The notes beneath the pieces are model-generated. The model was not told where the DNA came from and did no database searches. It saw only the letters and a list, made by a program, of their open reading frames with translations. A DNA stretch of 64,000 bases from positions 32,837,561-32,901,560 of the forward strand of contig NC_088775.1 in the NCBI RefSeq assembly GCF_954871325.1, written 5' to 3'. The stretch comes from Gordionus sp. m RMFG-2023. Taxonomy: Eukaryota; Nematomorpha; Gordioida; Chordodea; Parachordodidae. Shown here piece by piece: positions 1 to 10,800 of this stretch (its first letter is position 1; each line of letters begins with the position of its first letter). Both the position numbers and the translations under genes were made by a program.

Positions 1-248
1 AGTATCTCTTTAAATTAGAACTTGAAGATTTTACGATATTATAATTTTTGGACACATTTTACATTTAGTAACAATAGAATTAGTTTATTGAATACATGAT
101 GTTACTGATTTATTATATTTGGGCTATGGTAATGTAATTTAGAATCAACAGAAATAATGAATGGTTAAAAAAATTCATGTGATAAAGGAAACAACAGATT
201 AAAAATAACCCTTTTTTCTTTAAAAATTTGGATTAATATTAAATTATA

Positions 249-404
249 TTAACATTGAACGAACGTAAAAAACCAACGCGTTCTCCAAAAAAAAGAAACG
301 CGTCCACGTTCAAAGTTCGTCAAAAATAAAAAGAACATCATATCATTTTTTTCAAAAAAAAAGAACTTTTTTCATAAACTTGAACGCGTTCGTTTACAAC
401 ATTA
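249..404. repeat. Small foldback, MITE-like
   Basis: The left end reads TAACATTGAACGAACG and the right end CGTTCGTTTACAACATTA, an imperfect terminal inverted repeat around an AT-rich core with further GAACGCGTTC-type motifs. No coding capacity is seen. The ends resemble the TA(G/A)TGTTG class of hAT-like ends found elsewhere in the window, but I could not show a target duplication. Confidence 0.4.
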
Positions 405-1176
405 CTTTTTATTGTTTAAAAATTATATTATATGAATATTTGAAAATATACTTGTAAGTAGTGATTTAATCGAAAATTTATATTTAATATTTTAAACTCT
501 TATGCCAATCTAATCCTTCTATAGATCCTGTATTTATATCCTTTATCTTTGCAATTACATTTGATAGCTAATCGACGACATATAATAAAGAGATATGTAT
601 TATCCCTGATTCTATATAAAATAATCAGATGACATTCATCGGAAATTATGTATGTCCACATTAACAACAATTAATTAAAATGATTATAATAATTGCCAAA
701 ATATTCAAATATTAACTGTAATCTTTTAGTAAGAGACGCAGGTACATATAATAACTTTATTTATAATTCAAAAACTCTTAGTATATGTATATATATAGCG
801 GGCGATTTTTTTTATCTTCTTACTTCCTGTACCTCTTGTGCATACATAAAATGTAGAAAACCCTCTTATAATTATTTCCCTAAAATTTATCTATACTATT
901 ATAATGCATCGTATATGCAGGACTAGGCGCTTAATATATAATTGTAAATGTAGCCATAATTACTAATTATACGCTTGAAAATCTAATTGCATATATGATT
1001 AACTACTGCCCAACTTGATTTGAGATATTTTTTTTGGATAGTGATTAGTTTTATTTAGATAGGTGCCATTCAGACGGTAAATATAAGATTTTTATTTCCC
1101 GGAAGAGAACAAAACAGTGATAAAACATTTAACTTTCAAATCAAGTAAGAGGTGCAACTTTTTAAAATATTTTAAC
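405..1176. other. AT-rich DNA, nothing recognised
   Basis: No reading frame with family resemblance and no repeat structure seen by eye; short open frames here have the composition of random AT-rich DNA. Confidence 0.5.
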
Positions 1177-1401
1177 CAGACAGGCCCGGACCGTTTTTAA
1201 AATTTTTAAATATACCCGGGCCGGGCCTGAAAATTTTTTTAAAAACATACAGGGCCTATATTTTAAAACCAAATATCTTAAATCACCATTATCTATAAAA
1301 AATAAATATATTTTAAATAATCCGGGCCGGGCCTGTATAATATAAAACCCGGGCCGAACCGAAAAATTTTTTTAAAAAAATCTGGTCCGAGCCTTGCTCT
1401 G
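1177..1401. mobile_element. hAT-like MITE rich in GGCCCGG motifs
   Basis: The 225-bp unit begins CAGACAGGCCCGG and ends GAGCCTTGCTCTG. It is flanked by ATTTTAAC and ATTTTATC, an 8-bp target duplication with one mismatch. Inside, CCCGGGCC/GGCCCGGG patches alternate with A/T runs. The 8-bp duplication and CAG...CTG ends are hAT hallmarks. There is no ORF, so it would have been moved in trans. Related copies lie at 44430-44705 and 55755-56054. Confidence 0.65.
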
Positions 1402-2589
1402 ATTTTATCACGCAAAAGCTCAAAATATTTTTGTGATAAATTATATGAATAGAAAAAACATAAACAGTTTAGCCCTGATTATCTCCCTTTTATTTACATT
1501 AAAGTCATAAATTGTAATAATTTATATATTGATATCATCGTAGATGTCTTACGACTAATCATCATTATTTCGGAGATCTTCGTCATATCATCCCCTCTTT
1601 ATGAAATTTAAATTTTTCCGCGCATCATTTAATCAAATATAACTTTAGAAAAATATTGTTTAAATACAAAACAATAGGAGACAATAATTTTAAATCAGAA
1701 AAGCAGAAGTACAAACCTTTAACTTATCCGAAAAAAAAATTTCCTAAATTTAATGCGATCGATTTGATTCACGATGTTGAATGTCGTTCATATTGAATAT
1801 GTATACCATTGAATGAGAATTACTAAAATTTAAATATTTTATTGATTTTACCCGTAATATAGGGCATACCCTCTGTTTGATTTATAAATTAATACTTTAT
1901 CACATTCTACAATAAATTTTATATTTAAATTTAGTAGTTAGAATTATGATTTATGAAATGAAACTCGCATCTCAATGCTTACTGGATTTTTTCTCGGTAC
2001 GCGCCTGTATATTAGCCATATTAGCAATTTTTAGACATTATTCAACAATGTTAAACACCTTAGAATTCTGCAAGGCCGGCCCGTCAATCCAGCCCGCTGG
2101 CAGGGTCGACGATAACATTTCAACGGGCCCGAAAATATTAATCTTATATTTTCTTCATATTCTTCATTTTTTTTTTGCCTTATTTAATATCACAATTGTA
2201 TAGTGAGTTTAAAAAATAAGGAAATTTTTTTAGAAAAAATTTAGAGTTTGGAAATATTCATTTTTATGTCAATATTTTGTAATAAATTGAATTAATTATA
2301 AACTATCTATCATTTATCTGAGTTGTTATTGAGGGCATAACATTAAAATAGGGAATAGAATAAAAGAAATATTTTGACATAAAATTGTTTAATTATCAAA
2401 AAATATTGGAAATTTATTTTTATTTACCCAGATAGAGCTCGGCTTAAAAAACATAAAATTTCATAAAAAGGGATGGATTTCTGAATTTTTTTTTATGGTT
2501 AATTCCTCAACCGTTTTTACCTAAAAATTTAAATGGGAGGAATGAAGGAAAAAACGCAATATTTTGGGTGATAGTTAAAATATATTCTA
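1402..2589. other. AT-rich DNA with one GC-rich patch
   Basis: Nothing coding is recognised. A short GC-rich patch at about 2070-2130 (GGCCGGCCCG and ACGGGCCCG motifs) resembles the core of the GGCCCGG MITE family and may be a worn fragment of it. Confidence 0.4.
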
Positions 2590-4255
2590 CTTCAAATACC
2601 TTAGGAGGTTAAGACAGTAGATAAAGATGTGATCTTCTGTTATTTCCGAATATTTGGAAATTTTACGTTGTTTTTTTTGCTAAGTTGGTTTGGAGTTTGG
2701 TTGAATATAATGGTCTATACTGGAATAATCCCAAACCAGAAATTGGCCCCGTTTCCATGGGATCAGGGTGATTCCGTCAGGCTGCTTTCCATCGGATCTA
2801 AAAAGTCCTGGTGGTTCAAATATAGCGGATATTTAGGCGGATTTCATTGCTCGCTGAATCAAGGAATTGCATTGGGTGTGCCGGAGGATTCGTCCTTTTG
2901 TCTATGGGGATTCTGCAGCCAGATCAGAAGTGAGAAAAAATTATTGTACAATTTAGACGGATTCCTATTGCGTGGGCTAGCTTATTGTTGGTCAAAAATT
3001 TTCAAAAATTTATGCAAGGATCCATTAAGTAAATAAGTGAAGAGAGAACGGTTTGTTGGGAGCATGCTAGATAATAGGGGTTCAACTCAGCATGCTACAA
3101 CTGCCTGTCCCAATCATTTTGTCTATTTGATTCGGGCGACATTCAACACATGTCCTCATAACAGGATAGCATAATCTAAGGAAAAGTTATTTTGTAGGTG
3201 TGGGGCGTGATTGTAGGTTTCGAAAGTAGACTACTCGAAATAAAGGCAGTGAGAGTAAGATCGGTGGGTGATCTAATCCCTAAACCACCACTTTAGTTGG
3301 GTAATGAAGCTTGAGCCCATTCTGTTTCATTGAGATTTAGATTGAAAATATTTTCATCCTTTTCCATAAATGCTGAGAGGGGTAGGATATTTAAAAATAG
3401 GCGTTGAGCGTAAAGTATAAAGAAATCGTGGAATGTTAAAAATGTTTTAAGGAGGAAGAATGATTTATACGAGGGTGGCAAGTAGTGTTGTTAAACGGCT
3501 CGTTTTGAGCCGATTTTTAAAAACGGCACTTAATATTTTAGCCACAAATATATTGCTTAAGTCTCAAGATTTCGATAATATATGTCTAAACCTTTGTTCC
3601 TTCTATGAGCAAAATCTTCAGGCTTAGGTAATATTTTTTAAGGATGAAGTATTGAGTTAGCCGTTTTTAGAAATCGGCTCAAAATGAGCCGTTTAACAAC
3701 ACTAGTAGCAAGTCAAGGAGGTCGTCAAACTTAAGAAGGATACCAAGAGTAGAGTGAAGGAAGGCACTGATTGAGGTGAATCCGCCTACTGGGGAACCTA
3801 GATGTGTTAGCTCCTCCTTGGAGGTAATTTTGAAATTGTGGAGTGATCGGAGGAGTTTACATGCACAAATTCGGATTTTGTGGGGCTGAGAATGATACTA
3901 ACAGCTCATCTATTTCCTTGATAATGTGTACGGCCTTATTGGTTTCCAATTGAAGGGCCACTAATGATTCTGTTGTCTATATACCAGACGTGGAGTGAAA
4001 GTGAGCATTTTGAATTAATGATTTGAATTATATTATTAATTGCAAAACAAAATAAAAGGGATCCTAGTGAATCACCTTGTTGCATGCCCTCAGCTGAGAG
4101 TATTTTTTGTGAGTAAATTTGTAACAAGAATAGAGAAATTTGGTATAGCATGGGAATGTTATGCTCGCTAATTGCAAGAATGAGTTACGGGAGAGGGCGT
4201 TGTACGCATTGGTAAAATCAATTTCAAGTATTTCATTTGTGGGATTTATATTAAT
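2590..4255 (-). mobile_element. Decayed 5'-truncated LINE (RT and C-terminal part)
   Basis: Read on the minus strand, this is a non-LTR retrotransposon coding remnant. It starts just before RT motif A (EIDFTNAYNALSR, near 4210-4225). Motif B is MQQGDSLGSLLF, and motif C reads WYIDN where active relatives have W-Y-L-D-D, so one catalytic aspartate is replaced. The thumb/connection follows (EWAQASLP near 3300, then GGLGIRSPTDLTL after a stop). The C-terminus shows EPPGLFRSDGKQPDGITLIP and VWDYSS at 2700-2820. It carries several stops and frame changes and is split by a 222-bp MITE. The C-terminal signature is that of an invertebrate LINE group with G-A-W-L-N...R-P-D-G-M-T domains; I cannot name the clade. 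A second fragment lies at 45440-46395. Frames open on the plus strand here, such as 2629-3036, are shadows. Confidence 0.75.
3483..3704. mobile_element. 222-bp hAT-like MITE inside the LINE
   Basis: The ends are TAGTGTTGTTAAACGGCTC and GAGCCGTTTAACAACACTA, near-perfect inverted repeats of about 40 bp including ...GAGCCGATTTTTAAAAACGG. The flanks GTGGCAAG and GTAGCAAG form an 8-bp target duplication with one mismatch. The duplication lies within the minus-strand LINE frame (...DLPPSYKSFF...), so the MITE inserted after the LINE. Related ends occur at 7229-7439, 23238 and 47618-47996. Confidence 0.75.
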
Positions 4256-4429
4256 TTTTAAATTAAATTTTTAATTAGATTAAATTTGGTTATAATTTGA
4301 TATGAATATAATTTTAAAAAATTATTCTTTTTTAAGTTTTTTTCAAAATTAAATTGAAAGTAAGTAGAAAGTTATTATATGTAGTCGATTAAGAATTAAA
4401 TGACAGATATAAATTTTAAGATGTATTTA

Positions 4430-4810
4430 AAAAAATTTTTTTATCGCGAATACATTCCAAGTGGAAAAGACATCCTAACATAATTTCAAATATATAAATC
4501 ATACTCAAAATTAAATTGCGAATCTAAAAATACTTAGATGTATTTTTTTTTCATCGGTTCGAAAATTTTTTTTGTCGCTTATACATTCAGGGGGATAAGA
4601 CTAACATCTTAGACATAATTACAAATATTATTATATCGTTGAACTCAGAATTAAAGCGCGAACCGAAAACGAAAAAGAATGCATATAAGTATTTTTAGAT
4701 TTGCAATTCTATTCTAAGTTCAATGATATAATATTGAAATTATGTCTTAGATGTTTAGCCTTTTCCCTATGAATGTATTCGCAACAAAATATATTTTTCG
4801 AACAGAAAAC
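4430..4810. repeat. Three-unit composite of inverted and direct copies
   Basis: Three related units of about 100-130 bp lie side by side: 4430-4560 and 4561-4660 point the same way, and 4665-4810 is an inverted copy. Shared blocks include CGAATACATTC, GGGATAAGACTAACATC-like and TTAGACATAATT, followed by CGAATCTAAAAATACTTA. The outer units can fold into a long hairpin. No coding content. Confidence 0.55.
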
Positions 4811-5469
4811 GAAAAATAAAAAAAACTGGTGCTAGTCGAACCGATTTTTGTAAAATCAGCTATATCTCCTGTCTATTTTTAGATATTATAAAAAACAATA
4901 TATGAATAGATACCAAAAACTATACTCTATAAACTTGCCTTATAAAAAATTTCAAGAATATAATCACATTTTTGAAATTTTATTTTTTGTAAAAATGGAA
5001 ATTTTGTCCAACAAGGCCCAATAGCGGGGTTAGGCATCACTTCTAAAGGGCGTCCTTAAGCATTGGTTTTTAGACTATAATGAATTGAAATGCATTTTTG
5101 TTTATTGATAATGATACATATAGAATAATTTTATTGTTTTATTGGTCAAAATATCATAATACTTATAAATTGAAGCTAATTATATATAAAAATTGAAGCT
5201 TAATTTTTGTTTGGACATATTTATCGAAGTTTGAACATGTACCAAGTTCCCATCCTTGGGACATTCTGCATTGGTACCACTCTTCACTGTTATAAAATTT
5301 ATATAATCCAGCTTACAACAAAGACAAATCTGTGAATATTTTTTTTTACTATTTTTTTCTTGCAAATATTTCACTTTCTATCTCTTGTAGTATCTCATAA
5401 AGTTTGATCTAGTAATGCCTAAAATAAACGTGCAAAATAAAATATTAGGATATATTAATTATAACTTAA
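4811..5469. other. AT-rich DNA, nothing recognised
   Basis: No family-like ORF or clear repeat. A short minus-strand open frame at 5180-5374 has no resemblance I can name. Confidence 0.4.
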
Positions 5470-5860
5470 ATACTAATACAATAATATTATACCACAATTT
5501 TAATCCATCATATGTTAAAATATAAGAACATAAAATTTATAAATAACATATAAAAATAATATTTTAATCTCTTTACTATTACCATTTAGATTTTTATTTA
5601 TTTAATCTATTATTAAATCTTGCTAGAATTTATTTTATTGTTTACAAATTACATGAAATTAATATAATAACACTATACTTCATCATAATTTTAATTCATC
5701 ATATGTTAAAATATAAGAACATAAAATTTATAAATTACATTTAAAATTAATATATCAATAATATTTTAATCTCTTTACCATTACCATTTAGATTTATATT
5801 TAGATAATCTCTATTATTAAATATTGCAAAAATTTGATTATATTGTTTAAAAATACATAA
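5470..5860. repeat. Tandem duplication, period about 191 bp
   Basis: Two direct copies: the block CATCATATGTTAAAATATAA starts at 5506 and again at 5697, each followed by AATCTCTTTAC(C/T)ATTACCATTTAGA. The copies have drifted by small indels, so the duplication is not recent. Confidence 0.65.
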
Positions 5861-7228
5861 AATTATTGTGATTATATCTTTAAAAAAGACAGATAATGTA
5901 GATAAATTTACCTGTTAGTTGGCTAGTGATCCTTGTTGATTTACAATCTTTATATACCTTAATAGCCTAATTACATTATAATATCAATTCATCAAATTTT
6001 GGTATACTTCTAGATAATCATTAATATACTTTTATGATATAATTGGATCTGTATTTTCGCACCATATCGAGTAATAATTATTAAAAGAAATGATTCAAAT
6101 GGATTACGTGTATGATTTAGCAAGCCCCGCTAGCTCTAAATTTACTAATCATGATTGAAATAATATCTAGACATAATAAATACTCATAAATTTTTCTCAA
6201 ATTATAAAAGAGTGTTAAAATTTTGCTATAAAATTTAATTTACATATAAATGATTATATAATTTAATAATTAAAATTCTATCATGTAAAAATCTTTTGAA
6301 TTTTTCATCAATATATTCATATAAAATCATAACTAAATTTAATCTAAGAAATGATCTTAAAATTTGCATTTTTTTATGCAATGTTATTAATGATATTTTT
6401 CCATTAAAGAAAGCAATAAATCACGCTTTTTATATATATTTTTAAAACGTTTTGAATTTTTAAAATTTAAAAAAAATCATTAAAGATTTTTTCCCCGAAG
6501 TTTCGATTTTTTTCAAACTCTGGTATATTTAAAAAAAAATTTCTACTATTGAAAATAAAACTGCCTTTTCCGCCGGTAAAAATATTTATTAAAATATCAA
6601 ATTTAATTACTAATAATATAAATATTTATATAGTATATAATCAATAATGAAAATACATTTATTATTTTATAAAGGCAATTAATTATATTAAATAATAATT
6701 TAAAGTAAAATAATAAATATTAAAATTGATTAGTCACTCAAAGCAAATCATCGATATTTTAACTTGCTGTATAGCTAGAAGGCTTAAAAATCGTAATTAA
6801 GGAAATTGCTCAATAATAATCTCAATAATTTGTATTCTGTTGGTGTAACAACGGTGTTGCCGGCCACATGCAAACTTCTTCTCAGGGTCCCCTTGCAAAT
6901 TAAATGCGGGCTTCAGTTATTATATTCTGATAGATAATAAAAATATTTTTTATAGGGCTGTGCCTATATTTAGTATTTAATCGGCATCAGATCGGGCTTA
7001 TTTTTTTTAAAAAACCGATCCGATATTTTATATTGTTTTTGGTTATTTTATAATTGTATATATAATCATATAATTTTTTATTTTATAAATAATTTCATAA
7101 TAATAAATTAAAATGAAAGGGGCAAATATACAATTTATTTGTTGTAATGTTAAAAAAATAGCTTAAAATTTTACACTATCTTTTTGTTATATTATCTGCA
7201 AAAAGAAAAGGATTTTAAAACATCTAAC
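5861..7228. other. AT-rich DNA, a few MITE-like scraps
   Basis: Nothing coding is seen. The stretch at 6955-7030 (GGGCTGTGCCTATATTT..., ATCGGCATCAGATCGGGC, CCGATCCGATATTT) looks like the end of a hAT-type MITE with subterminal repeats. No transporter TM1 exon (expected motif N-V-W-R-F-P-Y) could be found here. Confidence 0.35.
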
Positions 7229-7439
7229 GAGTCACATTCAGTTGTTGCTAAACGGCTCGATTTAGCTAATTTTAAAAACGATTAACTCAAAATTTTAGCC
7301 AAGAGTAAATTACCCATGCTTATTGATTTTGTACTTCTATTGGCTAAATTTCGAGGCATTGTAAAAAATAATATTTTAATTAAAATTTTAATTTGGCCCT
7401 TTTTAAAAATCGGCTAAATGGAGCTGTTTAACAACACTA
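7229..7439. mobile_element. MITE copy of the TGTTGTTAAACGGCTC family
   Basis: The ends CAGTTGTTGCTAAACGGCTC and GAGCTGTTTAACAACACTA bracket an AT-rich body of about 210 bp with the family's internal blocks (AATTTTAGCC, ...TTTTTAAAAATCGGCTAAAT). I could not confirm an 8-bp target duplication, so one end may be eroded. Confidence 0.5.
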
Positions 7440-7763
7440 CATATACCCATAAACATTGCAAATATTTTAAATGAGAATATTAACTTATAAAAAATAAAAA
7501 AGATAAAATACACCTAATCATTCGTGAAAGTTGGTTTTTTTAAAGTAGAAAATATTGATATATTAATGACATTGATACAAAGACAAAATCATCATTGAGG
7601 ATATTTCTAATAGTTTCCTATACCTTAGTTAAGATTTATAGTAATATCTTTAACAGTTTCTTCAATATCACTATAAGATATTTTGCTCTTAAAAAATTTA
7701 GAGAATTATACTTTATTGAATGACATTTGAACCATTGATGCTATATATCTCATTATTTGTTAG

Positions 7764-7895
7764 GTGCCTTCTTGATCCCCTATTGGCTCATGCTATTCTT
7801 ATGCGGGATACCTCTGTTCTTTCTGGAAGTAGTCCTTGGTCAATTTACGGGTAGGGGTGCTATCGATGTCTGGGATATTTGCCCGTTATTCAAAG
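7764..7895 (+). CDS. SLC6 exon a: TM2 and intracellular loop 1
   Basis: Acceptor TTTGTTAG, donor G|GTAACC; phase 1 at both ends. Encodes [37 protein letters not shown], the family's TM2 and the GQ(F/Y)T loop. The true upstream exon must end in the first base of a Gly codon. Confidence 0.93.
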
Positions 7896-10800
7896 GTAAC
7901 CATCTTACCATTTTTACTGCTGCTTCATTCAGGATTATTCCAGTTCAAATCAATTATTTTAAAACATCTCAGATTAATGATTTGAATGGCGAATTCAAAA
8001 TTTTAACATAATTTAAAAAAATAATATAAATTGATATTTTATGGTGCATTTTATAATCTTAATAAACAAATATCCTGAATTATATTAATTCCTAGTTTAA
8101 AACTATGATTTTTGGCGAAAAATTAATTTTTTTGAATGTGATTTATTTAACTCTTTTTTCTATTCCGAAAATTTTAGTACAGACAAATTGAAATTTGGAA
8201 TTACATAATTTTTTTTAACTATTTGAAATTGTTACAAATTACTAGGGATTAATTTATTTAGAATTTTTACAAGAATTATTTTTTTAGGGCTATAAAATGA
8301 GCCATCAGAATTATTCTGCTAACAGTGTTTGAAAAAATTTTTTGATCAGAAATCTCTTTTTATCAAATTTTACCTCAAAAATGTAAATCTTTTATTAGGG
8401 AAATTTTTAATAATTTTTATGCTTGACAAATCTTTCAAGATGAAATAAAAAATAAAACTTCAGGTTTTTATAAGTTATTGTAATATTTAGAAGATCAATT
8501 TTTTTTCCAAATATAACCATAGAGGGATTTTACTCCCTATATCTCCAGTTCTAATAAATTTAGGAAACTAAGGTTTTGGAATGACGTACAGATCACTTTA
8601 GGTATATCTATATGCTAAATTTTATTAAAATCTGAGAAGGTGGGGTTGTAAAGTGATTTATTTAATATGGAATGCCGCCCTCTTTTTTACCACCATTTTG
8701 ATTTGCTTTACTAATTTAGGAATGAGGATAAATTAGTAGGATAGAAGCAGAACATGATTATATTTCAATAAAATTATATATTCTGTTCAGGATTCTTCAC
8801 CTAATCATGCCATATGTTTCATCTAGCTACTCATCGGTTGATATGCGTATTATGAAAAAATTTCACTAAAATTAGTAGTATTAAATTTTAAGCAAAAATT
8901 TTATTGACCTGGCGAACCTAATTTTAAGATAATTTCCAGGTTCGAATTTACAGAAAATCAAATTTAAAAAAATTTGAAATGGAAAGAAAGTTAAAGGGGA
9001 AAAAGCTGAAATTTAACCGTAGTTAGATTATTTAGGCACTATATCTACGAAGGAGGGTAAATTCAGCCGCCTCTGAGGTCGGGGGGCTACCCCATCCGAT
9101 GTAAATTCAAAATTTGGCATACTTAAAAAACGATAAAGTTTTTACCATATTTTATGAAGATAACAAATTTTGATTTCCTGAATATAAAATTTATTTTGAT
9201 TCATATCCCAACCTTTATATATAATTTCCTTTTTTTGAGACTCTTTAAAATATGATTACTATTTGTAAATATCACTTCATAAACCATCAATTTTTTTACG
9301 AGTGACGCCTTTCCTTAATTCACTTGAATCGCCAATTTTAAACTTCCATATATCACACTCGATAAAGGTGTGGGTATAGGGACCGTATTATTGACAGCCA
9401 TAGGTAGCACTTCCTACAATTTGCTAGTGGCCCTCATCCTTTTCTATTTGTTCGCCTCGTTTCGTTCCGACCTGCCTTGGGGCCATTGCGATCAAACCTG
9501 GAATACACCGGCTTGCGTCGTATTACGCGTGCTCAACGATACCAATGAAAACAACGGGACCACTAATGATTTAATTATTTATTCGCAATACAATTACAAC
9601 ATAACGACATCGCTCACCGACATCCAAACGTCCGCTTTCGAATTTTGGAGGTAAGTGATATAAGAAATAAAATATCTATTTAAGGTAAGAGTAATTCTAT
9701 ATTTGAACAGCCATCCATTATTTTAAAAAAGTGTCCTAAAATAAAATAGCTTATGGCCTTGTCACATATAAATATAATATAACTAATAACCACATATTAT
9801 ATACTAGAGAACCATTTTAAACATACTTTTTTATTTATATATAACACATAACACAGCTTAGAGGCTATTTTTTTATAAAATATCTTCTTTCGCTTTCAAA
9901 TAAAAGTTTTTTTTAAAAAAAAGAAATTGCATATTTAAATATTTGATAATAAATACATTTGTTTGTAACTATGTACATATGGTTATTTTTTAAGGTCAAT
10001 TTAAAGATTAGTAAAAATAATATTTCCTGTTAACAAATTAAACATATAAATAATACCAAAAAGTTTATTTTATGTTTTTTTAAAACTCCTATAAAACGCT
10101 GGGTGATTTTTTTTAATGATGGTCATCCGTCAAATGTTATTACAAAAATTGTTAGTTATTTATTTCGTACTGAGGAGGCGTAATATCCTTCTATAGACTA
10201 AATTTAAAGTATTTAGACAGAAATTGTTTTAAATTTGAGAACAAAAAATTTGTTGAATTCAAAAATATTTGTTTTTTGATCTGTCAATCCCTTAATATAA
10301 ATTTATGCAGTATTCCATTCGTTTGGATGAGTATTTATAAAATATTTGTTTTCAAATTCCGATGTTTGCTGATTATGGATTATATATATTAATTACTTAT
10401 CGTTAAAATGCTAGTCAAACTAAGATGATTAATCTTTGTCGTTTCCGTTAGTAGGTCAAATCGAATATTAGATATTTGATTTCAAAATTTCCAACCGAAC
10501 AGTTTAGTATTCATAGTACAGATGGAATAATGTAATGTTTATATTCGCAATTCGATTTCTTTCTGATTTATAAGAAAAAGTTATGAAAAAATCCAAACAT
10601 ATTTTAAAAATAACTATTTGAAATATATTTATAAAAATAGCCATTCTTTTAGGCATAAAATTTTCCTGATTATTTAAATTATCTTGCAATTTATAAAATA
10701 ATTATATTGATTTGGTTATAGGCAATTTTAAATAGGAAGCCGCTATCTCAATGAAAAAAAGATCAATACTTGCAACTTGCAAGTGTCAAAAAATAAAAAG

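Noticed and set aside
2629-3036. 135-residue plus-strand open frame as a gene
   Set aside because: The minus strand of the same bases reads EPPGLFRSDGKQPDGITLIP and VWDYSS, the LINE C-terminus; the plus frame is its shadow.
1-7763. SLC6 exon for TM1 upstream
   Set aside because: No frame with N-V-W-R-F-P-Y or C-Y-K-N-G-G-like residues next to a phase-1 donor could be found; the exon is probably left of the window.
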